Shown: positions 7,861-16,670 of the stretch, piece by piece | How the letters are laid out: every line of letters begins with the position of its first letter | Position numbering within the stretch: the first letter of the stretch is position 1 | Assembly (NCBI GenBank): GCA_024232835.1 | Contig: JAAEPI010000290.1 | Location: 1 to 59,424 of the forward strand | Source of the DNA: Cytophagales bacterium | Lineage (GTDB): Bacteria > Bacteroidota > Bacteroidia > Cytophagales > Cyclobacteriaceae | Length of the DNA: 59,424 bases | Reading direction: 5' to 3' | Notes under the pieces: generated by a model | The model's database searches: none | What the model saw: only the letters and a program-made list of their open reading frames with translations | What the model was told of the DNA's origin: nothing | Made by a program: the position numbers and the translations under genes

Positions 7861-9825
7861 ATGAAAAATATGAAAATCATGACTACTCTTGGCTTTTCAG
7901 CACTTTTGCTGTTCGCCATTTCGTGTGGTCAATCAAACTCAAATGACAATGGTGGGGCGCTTGGAGGGAATCTAGCCGATCGTTCTTATGTTGCTCCTGG
8001 TGAGCACGATGAATTTTATGGCTTTATATCTGGTGGATTCAGTGGTCAGTTGGCCGTTTATGGTCTGCCTTCAGGTCGATTGTTCAAAGTCATCCCTGTT
8101 TATTCTGTAGACGCAGAAAAAGCGTATGGCTTTAATGAGGAGACTAAGCCTATGCTAAATACGTCTTTTGGTGAAATTCCTTGGGATGATTCACATCACC
8201 CGGACTTGTCACAGACTAATGGTGAAATCGATGGAAGGTGGTGTTTCATTAATGCCAACAATACACCACGAATTGCACGTATAAGCTTATCTACTTTCGA
8301 GACAGAAGAGATCATCGAATTACCTAATAGTGCTGGTAACCACAGTTCATCCTTTGTCACTGAAAACACGGAATACATTGTTGCAGGAACACGTTTTTCT
8401 GTACCAATTCCGCAACGAGATATGCCGATTGATGAGTACAAAGGCAATTTCAAGGGAGCCATTTCTTTCATTAAGGTAGATCAGGAGTCTGGTCGATTTG
8501 ATCTTAGTTTTCAGCTTAAGATGCCAGGTTTTGATTATGACCTAGCACACCCTGGAAGAGGTCCTTCTCATGGTTGGATGTTTTTCTCAACATATAATAC
8601 TGAGGAGTCGAATACTTTGATGGAAGTGAATGCTTCTCAAAATGACAAAGACTACATCGCAGCGATCAATTGGAAAAAAGCTGAAGAATTAATTGCTAAT
8701 GGTGATTTTGAAACTGTACCCTCTGAATATGCACATAATGTGTGGGATGAGTCTACTCAAATGGCTACTTCTACAATTAAGAAGGAAGTTAAGATGATTG
8801 ATGCATCGAAATATCCAGGTCTTGTTTATTTCCTCCCAACACCAAAATCACCTCACGGATGTGACGTGGATCCTACCGGTGAATACATTATCGGAAGTGG
8901 TAAACTATCTGCGTCTATGACAGCTCATTCATTTACGAAGATGATTGATGCTATTGAGAATGAAAAATTTGATGGAGATGCGTATGGTATCCCAATTCTT
9001 AATTATGATGATGTCGTAGCTGGAGTTGTGAAGCAGGCAGGTCTTGGTCCATTGCATACTGAATTTGACGGTAGAGGAAATGGATATACTACTTTCTTTA
9101 TTTCTTCAGAAGTAGTGAAATGGAAAGTCGGTACTTGGGAAGTTCTTGATAGAGCGCCTACTTATTATTCCGTTGGTCACTTGATGATTCCAGGAGGTAA
9201 CTCTCAAAAGCCATATGGTAAGTATTTGGTAGCCTTGAACAAGATCACCAAAGACAGATATCTGCCAACTGGACCTGAGCTAGCTCAGTCTGCCCAATTG
9301 TATGACATTTCGGGAGATAAGATGGAGTTATTGCTGGATTTTCCAACCGTAGGTGAGCCTCACTATGCTGCAGGTGCTCCAGCAGATTTGATTAAGCCAA
9401 ACCAAATGAAGCTGTATCAACTTGAGGAGAATAATCATCCCTACGCGGTGAAGAGTGAGAAAGACACCAAAGTGACCAGAAATGGCAATGAGGTTCATAT
9501 ATACATGACAACAATCAGAAGCCACTTTGCACCAGATAATATTGAAGGTATTCAAGTGGGCGATGAAGTATTCTGGCATGTGACCAATTTGGAGCAAGAC
9601 TATGATGTGCCTCACGGAATAAGTATGATTGGTGCCCAGACATCTGAGCTTTTAATCATGCCGGGTCAAACAGAGACGTTCAAATGGTTTCCAAAAAGAG
9701 TTGGTGTGTGGCCTTTCTACTGTACAGATTTTTGTTCTGCACTTCATCAGGAAATGCAAGGATATATAAGAGTTTCTCCAAAGGGATCTAGTGTTCCACT
9801 CAAGTGGTCGTTAGACGGAGAATAG
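7861..9825 (+). CDS. nosZ: Nitrous-oxide reductase, clade II lipoprotein type
   Basis: NosZ reduces N2O to N2 in the periplasm. The ORF track starts at TTG 7831, but ATG 7861 gives a normal signal peptide ending LLFAISCGQ, a lipobox, with no twin-arginine motif, so export is by Sec as in clade II enzymes. The N-terminal beta-propeller carries the His motifs expected for the CuZ centre, including DSHHPDLS, SHGWMFF, SPHGCDVDPTGEY, GPLHTEFDGRG and SVGHLM. The C-terminal cupredoxin domain has the complete CuA motif CTDFCSALHQEM. Length and motif order are normal and the gene is intact. A strong hairpin follows 12 nt after its stop. Confidence 0.97.
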   Translation: MKNMKIMTTLGFSALLLFAISCGQSNSNDNGGALGGNLADRSYVAPGEHDEFYGFISGGFSGQLAVYGLPSGRLFKVIPVYSVDAEKAYGFNEETKPMLNTSFGEIPWDDSHHPDLSQTNGEIDGRWCFINANNTPRIARISLSTFETEEIIELPNSAGNHSSSFVTENTEYIVAGTRFSVPIPQRDMPIDEYKGNFKGAISFIKVDQESGRFDLSFQLKMPGFDYDLAHPGRGPSHGWMFFSTYNTEESNTLMEVNASQNDKDYIAAINWKKAEELIANGDFETVPSEYAHNVWDESTQMATSTIKKEVKMIDASKYPGLVYFLPTPKSPHGCDVDPTGEYIIGSGKLSASMTAHSFTKMIDAIENEKFDGDAYGIPILNYDDVVAGVVKQAGLGPLHTEFDGRGNGYTTFFISSEVVKWKVGTWEVLDRAPTYYSVGHLMIPGGNSQKPYGKYLVALNKITKDRYLPTGPELAQSAQLYDISGDKMELLLDFPTVGEPHYAAGAPADLIKPNQMKLYQLEENNHPYAVKSEKDTKVTRNGNEVHIYMTTIRSHFAPDNIEGIQVGDEVFWHVTNLEQDYDVPHGISMIGAQTSELLIMPGQTETFKWFPKRVGVWPFYCTDFCSALHQEMQGYIRVSPKGSSVPLKWSLDGE

Positions 9826-9837
9826 TTTAGGTTGGTG

Positions 9838-9869
9838 AGCAGTCCCGAGTCTCGGGGCTGCTTTTTTTT
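9838..9869 (+). terminator. Strong hairpin with T-tract inside the nos locus, after nosZ
   Basis: AGCAGTCCCGAG and CTCGGGGCTGCT can pair almost fully and are followed by eight T residues. It lies between nosZ and the nos accessory genes, so it probably ends or attenuates the cytochrome-FAS1-nosZ transcript. Confidence 0.85.
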
Positions 9870-9873
9870 ATTA

Positions 9874-9881
9874 TAAATTTG
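9874..9881 (+). promoter_or_regulatory. Candidate -7 element TAAATTTG before the nos accessory genes
   Basis: TAAATTTG matches the Bacteroidota TAnnTTTG -7 consensus and ends 4 nt before the ATG of the next gene. It would give a leaderless or nearly leaderless transcript after the terminator. No convincing TTTG -33 element was found at the usual distance, so this is tentative. Confidence 0.3.
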
Positions 9882-9885
9882 TAAA

Positions 9886-10479
9886 ATGAGAAAGTCACAA
9901 CTCCTCATGTTTGTGGGGTCATTACTCTTGCTGTCTTTGTTTGTGTTCCCACTATGGAATATAACATTAGAGGCACCTCAATACCCAGAAGCCATTGGCA
10001 TGGATATTTATATCAACAAATTTGTTGATAAAAATCCCAATGATATTAAGAACATCAATATTATGAATCATTATGTTGGGATGGAGGATATTCCAGAGCA
10101 AATTCCAGAGTTTGAGATTTTTCCTTCAGTGGTAATTGGGATGGCCGCTATTGGAGCCATCTTCGGATTTATTGGGAAAAAGAAGTTATTCGTGGCTTGG
10201 TTTACAGTAATGATCATCCTTGGATCCATAGGAATGTATGATTTTTACATGTGGGAATATGAATATGGCCACAACCTAAAAGAAACTGCTGCAATTAAAT
10301 TTACCGATGAAGATGGCGAACCCATGTCATATCAACCACCGCTGATAGGCAGCAAAATGATATTAAACTTTAAAGCCATCTCAATGCCAAGATTAGGGGC
10401 ATATTTAATGTTTGTAGGGATGTCTATGACATTAGCCGCCTTTGTAATTGAAAAAAAAGAAGATTCAAAGGAGACATAA
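9886..10479 (+). CDS. Nos-locus integral membrane protein
   Basis: The 197-residue protein has an N-terminal helix (LLMFVGSLLLLSLFVFPLW), a periplasmic-looking segment with INIMNHYVGMEDIPE, two central helices around GMAAIGAIFGFIG and FTVMIILGSIGMYDFYMW, and a last helix near MPRLGAYLMFVGMSMTLAAF. The loop rich in His, Met and acidic residues could bind copper. Similar proteins sit between nosZ and nosL in Bacteroidota nos loci; I know of no assigned biochemical function. It is 8 nt upstream of nosL. A role in copper delivery or electron transfer to NosZ is an inference from neighbourhood. Confidence 0.65.
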   Translation: MRKSQLLMFVGSLLLLSLFVFPLWNITLEAPQYPEAIGMDIYINKFVDKNPNDIKNINIMNHYVGMEDIPEQIPEFEIFPSVVIGMAAIGAIFGFIGKKKLFVAWFTVMIILGSIGMYDFYMWEYEYGHNLKETAAIKFTDEDGEPMSYQPPLIGSKMILNFKAISMPRLGAYLMFVGMSMTLAAFVIEKKEDSKET

Positions 10480-10487
10480 TAAAGAGC

Positions 10488-10928
10488 ATGTTCGAGAAGG
10501 TCTTCCAATTCGCATGTGTCTTGATTCTGGCTATCGGCTGTGAAGTTAAGCCAGCTGAAATACGTTATGGGACAGATGCTTGTCATTTTTGTAAGATGAC
10601 AATCGTAGACAAGCAGCATTCAGCTGAAGTAGTGACTATTAAGGGCAAAGCTTTTAAATATGATGCTGTTGAATGCATGATGAATGATCTGGTGCAGTGG
10701 TCAGAAGCAGAGCCACAACTTTATTTGGTGGCCGATTATTCTAATCCGGGAATATTAGTAGATGCGTCTGTTTCGCAATATTTAATTTCTGATAAAATCC
10801 CTAGTCCAATGGGAGCCTTTTTGACCGCTTTCGAAGCTAAGGAATTGCGTGATTCCTCGTTGTGGGAATTGGGAGGAGAATCAAAGGATTGGACGCAGTT
10901 ACGAAAAGATTATAATCTAAAGAATTAA
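10488..10928 (+). CDS. nosL: NosL copper chaperone lipoprotein
   Basis: NosL is the periplasmic lipoprotein that binds Cu(I) and helps assemble the CuZ centre of NosZ. The 146-residue product has a signal peptide with lipobox LAIGCE, then the NosL signature CHFCKM, a second conserved block KYDAVECMMNDL with further Cys and Met residues, and the closing SPMGAFLTAFEAKEL. Length is normal. It lies 11 nt before a second gene whose N-terminal part is another NosL domain, so the locus has two NosL modules. Confidence 0.92.
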   Translation: MFEKVFQFACVLILAIGCEVKPAEIRYGTDACHFCKMTIVDKQHSAEVVTIKGKAFKYDAVECMMNDLVQWSEAEPQLYLVADYSNPGILVDASVSQYLISDKIPSPMGAFLTAFEAKELRDSSLWELGGESKDWTQLRKDYNLKN

Positions 10929-10939
10929 TTCTAAACATT

Positions 10940-12304
10940 ATGAGGAAGTTAAATATCATATGGTTGATATGCGGGATTATTATATCCGCATTTGGCCAAA
11001 ACAAACCAAGTGCGATAGAATGTTCTTTCTGTAAAATGGATATCAATGACAACCGATTTGCGGCAGAAGCTCGCGATAAGGACAATGTGTACAATTTCGA
11101 TGCGTTGGAATGTTTGATCAATTTCATAAAGACGAGGAAAGAGTCAGATTTTGAGCGAGTATTAGTTGCCAACTATTCGAACGAGGGGCAGTTGATAGAT
11201 GCTAAAACGGCCACCTACCTTAAAAGCAATGGTATTGTCAGCCCGATGGGAGCTAATTTGTCTGCGTATGAGACAAGGCAGAAAGCGGAAGATATGAAGA
11301 AGCAAGTCGGGGGGGAACTATTTAATTGGAAGGAAATAAAGGCTAGGTTTGCAACCTCAAAATTTGGCCAAAATCATCAAGGACATCACAATCATCAAGA
11401 GCCGAATGCTTATGCTCCGGTAGGGGTAATGGGTGATCACCAACACTATAAAGGTGGAGTCATGTTCAGCGTGCGATACATGGAAATGAACATGGAAGGA
11501 AATCTTTCTGGCTCAACTTCTATTCAGGATATGGAAATTTTTCAGAACTACATGGTAGCACCCCTATCCATGACTATGCGGATGTACATGATTGGGGCTA
11601 TGTATGCCCCTACTGATAAACTGACACTCATGGTCATGCAAAATTTTGTAGCGAAGAGCATGAATCTTTCTACGATGATGGGCGCGAATTTTTCTACTCA
11701 AGCAAAAGGAGCTGGGGACTTGAGCTTGACAGCACTTTTTAGCATAATACGTGATACTCGCTCCACAGTCCATCTCAACGGTGGTATTAGCTTGCCATTA
11801 GCGAAAATCAATTATAGTGATGATACACCTATGATGGAAACCATGAAGCTTCCTTACACCATGCAGCTCGGCAGTGGGACAACAGATTATAGTTTTGGTG
11901 CCACCTTCAAAACGGAGGTTAGTAATCTAACCCTGGGTGTCCAACAATCGAACACTTTTAGAAGCGGAGAGAACAATCATGGATATAAACTAGGAAATTT
12001 GCATGAGCTGAATGTATGGGCTGGGTACGAAGTGGCCTCATGGATAAATATAAATGCAAGAATGAAAGGGGTTTCGAATGGCCAAATTGATGGAGCTGAT
12101 GAGGATCTAAATCCTATGATGGTGACCACAGCAAATACCGACAACACAGGATTCAAAAAAGGGTATGCCTTTCTAGGGTCGAATCTGATTTTTAAGGGCT
12201 TTATATTAGGACTAGAATATGGTTTACCAATCTATCAGGATGTTCGGGGAATACAAATGGATGAAGGCAGTACATTTGCCGCCGGATTGCGTTTCTCCTA
12301 CTAG
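10940..12304 (+). CDS. NosL domain fused to a methionine-rich outer-membrane beta-barrel
   Basis: Residues 1-19 are a signal peptide (ending SAFGQ) rather than a lipobox. Residues ~20-140 repeat the NosL pattern: CSFCKM, YNFDALECLINFI and SPMGANLSAYETR. A His-rich linker (HHNHQEP, GDHQHYKGG) leads into residues ~175-454, a predicted beta-barrel ending in aromatic FSY. The barrel start is very Met-rich (MEMNMEG, PLSMTMRMYMIGAMY), resembling putative copper-linked outer-membrane transporter proteins of Bacteroidota. The fusion suggests that a copper-binding periplasmic domain is tethered to an outer-membrane channel. Both halves are in one uninterrupted frame. Copper import is inferred. Confidence 0.8.
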   Translation: MRKLNIIWLICGIIISAFGQNKPSAIECSFCKMDINDNRFAAEARDKDNVYNFDALECLINFIKTRKESDFERVLVANYSNEGQLIDAKTATYLKSNGIVSPMGANLSAYETRQKAEDMKKQVGGELFNWKEIKARFATSKFGQNHQGHHNHQEPNAYAPVGVMGDHQHYKGGVMFSVRYMEMNMEGNLSGSTSIQDMEIFQNYMVAPLSMTMRMYMIGAMYAPTDKLTLMVMQNFVAKSMNLSTMMGANFSTQAKGAGDLSLTALFSIIRDTRSTVHLNGGISLPLAKINYSDDTPMMETMKLPYTMQLGSGTTDYSFGATFKTEVSNLTLGVQQSNTFRSGENNHGYKLGNLHELNVWAGYEVASWININARMKGVSNGQIDGADEDLNPMMVTTANTDNTGFKKGYAFLGSNLIFKGFILGLEYGLPIYQDVRGIQMDEGSTFAAGLRFSY

Positions 12305-12310
12305 AGCAAG

Positions 12311-13543
12311 ATGATCAAAAGGGTTTTTCTGATTTACATAATTTCTTTTCTGACATATGGTGCTTCAGCTTTTACTACCGAAGTGTGCCATACTTGTGAA
12401 GTCAACAACCTAGCAGACGCGATTCGATTGAGTCATAGAGGGGATACCGTTTTGGTAAAACCAGGAATTTATGAATGTAGTGATCAGGAACTAAGAAAGC
12501 CCATTACCCTGATAGGGGAGAAAGGGGCTATTCTTGACGGGCAGATGACCGGATACATTCTCAAAATACTTTCTGATAGTGTGACAATCCGAGGGTTCAA
12601 ATTCATTAATTCAGGGAAGAGCTATACAAAGGACTATGCTGCTATCTACAGCTACAGAGTCAGGCACTTCAATATAATTGGAAATGAAATCGAAAATCCT
12701 TTCTTTGGGGCACTTTTGGAAAAATCCCATGATGGCGTAATCAAGGACAATTTAATATTTGGAGAATCGAAACAAGAGGATGACTCAGGCAATGGCATTC
12801 ATGCGTGGCACTGTTCTAATTTATTAATTAGCAACAATACCCTTCATGGTTTAAGAGATGGAATATATCTTGAATTTGTCACCGAAAGCGAGATTTCTAA
12901 CAACCTCTCTCATGATAACATTCGCTATGGCCTGCATTTTATGTTTTCAAATAATGACAAGTATTTGAGTAATACTTTCCAAGACAATGGTGCCGGAGTG
13001 GCGGTTATGTTTTCAAAGTTCATCGTGATGAAGGAGAATAAATTCATTGAAAACTGGGGTACAGCGTCATATGGCTTACTATTGAAGGAAATCAATGATG
13101 CAGAAGTTGAGAACAACACTTTTAGGGAAAATACAATAGGTGTTTTTGTAGAGGGCTCGAATCGGGTGAATTATGTAGACAACAGATTTGAGAGTAACGG
13201 ATGGGCAGTGAAGGTGTCTGGTGGCTGCTATGAAAACTATTTCATGAGAAATAATTTCATAAGCAATTCATTCGACCTTGCCTATAATGGCAAACTGAAT
13301 GATAACAAATTTGAAGGAAATTTTTGGAGCACATATAGCGGATATGATTTGGATAAGAACGGAATTGGGGATGTACCCTATCGGCCAGTAAAGCTTTTTT
13401 CTTACGTAGTGAACAAAACACCTGAGGCAATTATATTGCTACGAAGCTTGTTTGTAGATATTATCAATTTTTCTGAGCAAGTGTCACCAGTTTTTACTCC
13501 AGACAATCTTGTTGATCCTCAACCATCCATGAAACCATTCTGA
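12311..13543 (+). CDS. nosD: NosD periplasmic copper-maturation protein
   Basis: NosD is a periplasmic right-handed beta-helix protein that works with the NosFY ABC transporter in building the CuZ site. The 410-residue product has a signal peptide (FLTYGASAF) and a CHTC motif soon after it. Many short parallel-helix rungs of the type NNLSHDNIRYGLHF, NTFRENTIGVFVEGS and NRFESNGWAVKVSG follow, and the usual NosD block GNFWSTYSGYDLDKNGIGD comes late. It ends in TGATG, overlapping the nosF start by one base, so the two are translationally coupled. Confidence 0.93.
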   Translation: MIKRVFLIYIISFLTYGASAFTTEVCHTCEVNNLADAIRLSHRGDTVLVKPGIYECSDQELRKPITLIGEKGAILDGQMTGYILKILSDSVTIRGFKFINSGKSYTKDYAAIYSYRVRHFNIIGNEIENPFFGALLEKSHDGVIKDNLIFGESKQEDDSGNGIHAWHCSNLLISNNTLHGLRDGIYLEFVTESEISNNLSHDNIRYGLHFMFSNNDKYLSNTFQDNGAGVAVMFSKFIVMKENKFIENWGTASYGLLLKEINDAEVENNTFRENTIGVFVEGSNRVNYVDNRFESNGWAVKVSGGCYENYFMRNNFISNSFDLAYNGKLNDNKFEGNFWSTYSGYDLDKNGIGDVPYRPVKLFSYVVNKTPEAIILLRSLFVDIINFSEQVSPVFTPDNLVDPQPSMKPF

Positions 13544-14244
13544 TGCTGTCAATAAAAAATCTACATAAGAAATTTGGTAAGCTGAAGGTGCTGGATGGAG
13601 TGAGTTTTGATATTCCGACAAGTGGAACTATCGCCGTGCTTGGGCCAAATGGTTCAGGGAAGACGACAATAATGAAATGTATTTTGGGCATGGTTATTCC
13701 CAACAGTGGAGACATAACGTTAAATGATATGCCTGTGCTGAAACAATGGGACTATCGACGCGAAATTGGGTATCTGCCTCAAATCGCACAGTTTCCGGAC
13801 AATCTTACCGTCCAAGAACTGATCAATATGATCAAGGACTTGCGTAGTGCTCCAGCCAACGAATCAGAGTTGATTGATCGCTTCGAGTTGCATCCTTTCC
13901 TGTCTCAGAAACTTTCGAATCTTTCAGGAGGCACTAAGCAGAAGGTGAACATTGTTTTGACTTTTATGTTTGATTGCCCACTTTATATTCTGGATGAGCC
14001 AACAGCCGGGCTGGATCCGATATCCATGATCCGATTGAAAGAGCTAATTGATAGGAAAAAGAACGAAGAAAAGACCATCATTGTCACCACCCATATTATG
14101 AGTTTGGTAGAAGAGTTGGCGGATGAAATCTTCTTTTTGCTAGATGGGAAAATTTATTTTCGCGGCACGGTAGATCAGTTGAAAAAGGAAACCATACAGG
14201 AAGATTTGGAGCATGCCATCGCAAATATTTTAACGAATGATTAA
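13543..14244 (+). CDS. nosF: NosF, ABC transporter ATPase for NosZ maturation
   Basis: The 233-residue ABC ATPase has Walker A GPNGSGKTT, the Q-loop region GYLPQ, signature LSGGTKQK, Walker B LYILDEPTAGLDP and the switch His in VTTHIMS. It powers the NosFY transporter, thought to supply a sulfur or other component for the CuZ cluster to the periplasm. It overlaps nosD by one base and nosY by 8 nt, indicating tight coupling. All catalytic motifs are intact. Confidence 0.94.
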   Translation: MLSIKNLHKKFGKLKVLDGVSFDIPTSGTIAVLGPNGSGKTTIMKCILGMVIPNSGDITLNDMPVLKQWDYRREIGYLPQIAQFPDNLTVQELINMIKDLRSAPANESELIDRFELHPFLSQKLSNLSGGTKQKVNIVLTFMFDCPLYILDEPTAGLDPISMIRLKELIDRKKNEEKTIIVTTHIMSLVEELADEIFFLLDGKIYFRGTVDQLKKETIQEDLEHAIANILTND

Positions 14245-15019
14245 AATACTTAAATACAGTTTTTTCGATTTGATTAGAAGTAGATGGAGCTACGTGTATC
14301 TTCTATTTTATTTGATCATTGGGTTTGCGCTTCTTTTTCTCAATAACAATTTGTCAAAGGCCATCATTACGTTAATGAATATCGTAGTGGTATTGGTCCC
14401 TATGATTGGAACCATCTTCGGAGTGATGTATTATTACAGTTCGCAAGAGTTCACAGAGCTACTTCTTGCACAGCCGATTAAAAGGAGAACAATCTTTTTA
14501 GGACAGTATTTGGGTATCGCCTTGTCTTTGTCTTTTAGTTTGTTAGTAGGGCTTGGGATTCCGTTTCTGGCGTATGGTTTGATGCAGTCAGGGGAGATTT
14601 GGAATTTCGGTTTGCTGCTGATTGTTGGCACTTTCCTTACCTTCATTTTTGTTGCACTGGCATTCGCTATTTCTCTTCGAAACGAAAATAAGATCAAGGG
14701 TTTTGGTTATGGCATTTTGCTCTGGTTATTTATGGCTGTAATTTATGACGGACTATTCTTAATACTCCTTGTGACCTTTGACGATTATCCATTGGACAAG
14801 TTCACTTTGGCAGCTAGCTTTCTAAATCCTATTGATCTGTCTAGAATTCTAATACTTCTTAAGCTTGATATTTCTGCGTTACTTGGCTACACAGGGGCAT
14901 TGTTTCAACAATATTTTGGAACTGGAACGGGCATGATCATGTCGCTGAGTTCTCTTGCCATTTGGACAGTTGTACCTATGTGGATGATAGTGAGAAGTTC
15001 GGGGAAGAAGGATTTTTAA
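14237..15019 (+). CDS. nosY: NosY, ABC transporter permease for NosZ maturation
   Basis: The 260-residue ABC-2 type permease has about six membrane helices, for example YVYLLFYLIIGFALLFL, MNIVVVLVPMIGTIFGVMYY and a last helix ending IVRSSGKKDF. The conserved cytoplasmic stretch QEFTELLLAQPIKRR follows the second helix, as in NosY proteins. It dimerises with NosF. It is the last gene of the nos run; a cluster of hairpins lies just downstream before the convergent kinase gene. Confidence 0.93.
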   Translation: MIKILKYSFFDLIRSRWSYVYLLFYLIIGFALLFLNNNLSKAIITLMNIVVVLVPMIGTIFGVMYYYSSQEFTELLLAQPIKRRTIFLGQYLGIALSLSFSLLVGLGIPFLAYGLMQSGEIWNFGLLLIVGTFLTFIFVALAFAISLRNENKIKGFGYGILLWLFMAVIYDGLFLILLVTFDDYPLDKFTLAASFLNPIDLSRILILLKLDISALLGYTGALFQQYFGTGTGMIMSLSSLAIWTVVPMWMIVRSSGKKDF

Positions 15020-15039
15020 TCAATACGCGGTTTAATTCC

Positions 15040-15116
15040 CCGACCCTCTGGGTCGGAAACAATTACGTTTGCGAAGCAAACTTTATTTGATACCCCGATG
15101 GCTCTGCCTCGGGGTA
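15040..15116. terminator. Tandem hairpins between convergent nosY and the PAS kinase gene
   Basis: Three perfect stems follow each other: CCGACCC-tct-GGGTCGG (15040-15056), GTTTGC-gaa-GCAAAC (15067-15081) and TACCCCGA / TCGGGGTA around a 10-nt loop (15091-15116). None has a long T-tract, but the position between convergent genes fits bidirectional termination or transcript protection. Confidence 0.55.
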
Positions 15117-15195
15117 GTTCATTTCCAATCACATGATGTTGCCTTTTCATTTTCATGAGAATTATTGCCTAATACAAATCCTAGACTGTTAGTGT

Positions 15196-16530
15196 TCAAT
15201 TGCTATTGCTAGTCTCCTTAATCGGAATCCTCACCACAAATGTGCTTCCTTCTCCTTCTTTACTCCTAAACGAAATCTCACCTCCAAGTATGTCTACATA
15301 CTTTCTTACAATATGAAGTCCCAATCCTGTTCCCTGGATATTGGTCACATTGCCAGCTCTGAAGAATCTCGTGAAAAGGTTCTTCTGTTCCTTTTTGGGG
15401 ATCCCAATGCCCCTATCTATAACTTCGATTTGTAGGTTGTTCCCTTTGACTTTACCGAGTACCTTAATCTCTGCTCCCTCGTCAGAATACTTGCTTGCAT
15501 TTGAAACCAAATTGTAAAGCAAATTTTTAAATAAGTGTGGGTCTGTATTGACAACTAAATCCTCCCTACAAGAGCATTCAATGTGTTGATTTTTCTTGAG
15601 AGTAAGACTCATTTCCTGAATAGTCTCATCCAGTATTTCATGCATGTTGACTTCCGATTTCTTTATAGAAACTGTCCCGCTTTCTAATTTTTCCATAGAG
15701 AGGAAATCATTTAAAATTCCAATGAGATTTTTAACACTATTGTTGATCCTATCTACATGCTTTGCTCGTTTCTCCTGCTGTTCAGTATCAGGATATTTGT
15801 CAATGAGGTTAGCAGAGGAGGCAATGGTGGATAAGGGGGTTCGAAATTCATGACTGGCCATTGAGACAAATCGAGACTTAAGTTCACTAAGCTCTTTTTC
15901 TTTTTCGAGTGCTTTCAATATTTTCTTTTCAGCTCGTTTGACATCTTCCAAGCTTTTCTTGAGTGCCACTTCTGCCAATTTCCTTTCTTGAATTTGACTT
16001 TGGAGTCCCATATTGAGATGTTCCAGCTCTACAGTTCTCACCTTCACTTTGGACTCCAACTCAGATGTGTATTCTTCTAATTTGATGCGTTGCTTTTCCA
16101 GTGCCTGTTCTTGTTTCTTTCTTAAAGAAATATTGGTGATGAAAGCGACAACAGTCGTTTTGCCCTCGTACTTCATGTAGTTCAAGCTAATTTCTATCGG
16201 AAACGTTTCGCCTTTTGAATTTAACCCCACTAAGTCTAAACCGCCTCCCATACTTCGTACAGTCGGGTTTTTAAGATATTTGTCTCGTTGATTGATATGT
16301 GAATCTCGATTACTTTCCGGGACTAGCACCTCCATTTTTTGACCCAACAACTCTGATTCGCTATACCCAAACATCTCCTCCGCTCGGGGATTCAGGGCGT
16401 CTATTTCACTGTGCTCGTTAAAGTATATAATACCCTCACCAGAGCTGTAGAAAAGCTTTCGAAGCAATTCTACCCCCGATTCTGACATAAGAAAATCTTT
16501 CTTTGATTTCATACTTGAGGTGTCACTCAA
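15196..16530 (-). CDS. PAS-domain sensor histidine kinase
   Basis: The 444-residue soluble kinase starts with a PAS domain at ~25-140 (GEGIIYFNEHSEIDALNPRAEEMFGYSESELLG). It continues through a long coiled coil (~140-215) and a HisKA domain with the phospho-acceptor His in VSMASHEFRTPLSTI. It ends in a HATPase_c domain with N-box NLVSNASKYSD, G1 EVIDRGIGIPKKE and G2 GTGLGLHIVRKYV. No membrane segment is present, so it senses a cytoplasmic signal. It sits at the far end of the nos locus from the REC-Crp regulator and could phosphorylate it, but that pairing is only positional. Confidence 0.9.
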   Translation of the reverse strand: MSDTSSMKSKKDFLMSESGVELLRKLFYSSGEGIIYFNEHSEIDALNPRAEEMFGYSESELLGQKMEVLVPESNRDSHINQRDKYLKNPTVRSMGGGLDLVGLNSKGETFPIEISLNYMKYEGKTTVVAFITNISLRKKQEQALEKQRIKLEEYTSELESKVKVRTVELEHLNMGLQSQIQERKLAEVALKKSLEDVKRAEKKILKALEKEKELSELKSRFVSMASHEFRTPLSTIASSANLIDKYPDTEQQEKRAKHVDRINNSVKNLIGILNDFLSMEKLESGTVSIKKSEVNMHEILDETIQEMSLTLKKNQHIECSCREDLVVNTDPHLFKNLLYNLVSNASKYSDEGAEIKVLGKVKGNNLQIEVIDRGIGIPKKEQKNLFTRFFRAGNVTNIQGTGLGLHIVRKYVDILGGEISFRSKEGEGSTFVVRIPIKETSNSN

Positions 16531-16670
16531 TTGGTTTTTTGTTGGTTAAACTTGGCGAACTAAGTTAATAATTCCGATCTATCATGATGACTAAATTCAA
16601 AAAATATACTGATAGAAATCAGACAACTAGCTTTTGAGGCCGATTATTTTTGAAGAATATTTCACACTGG

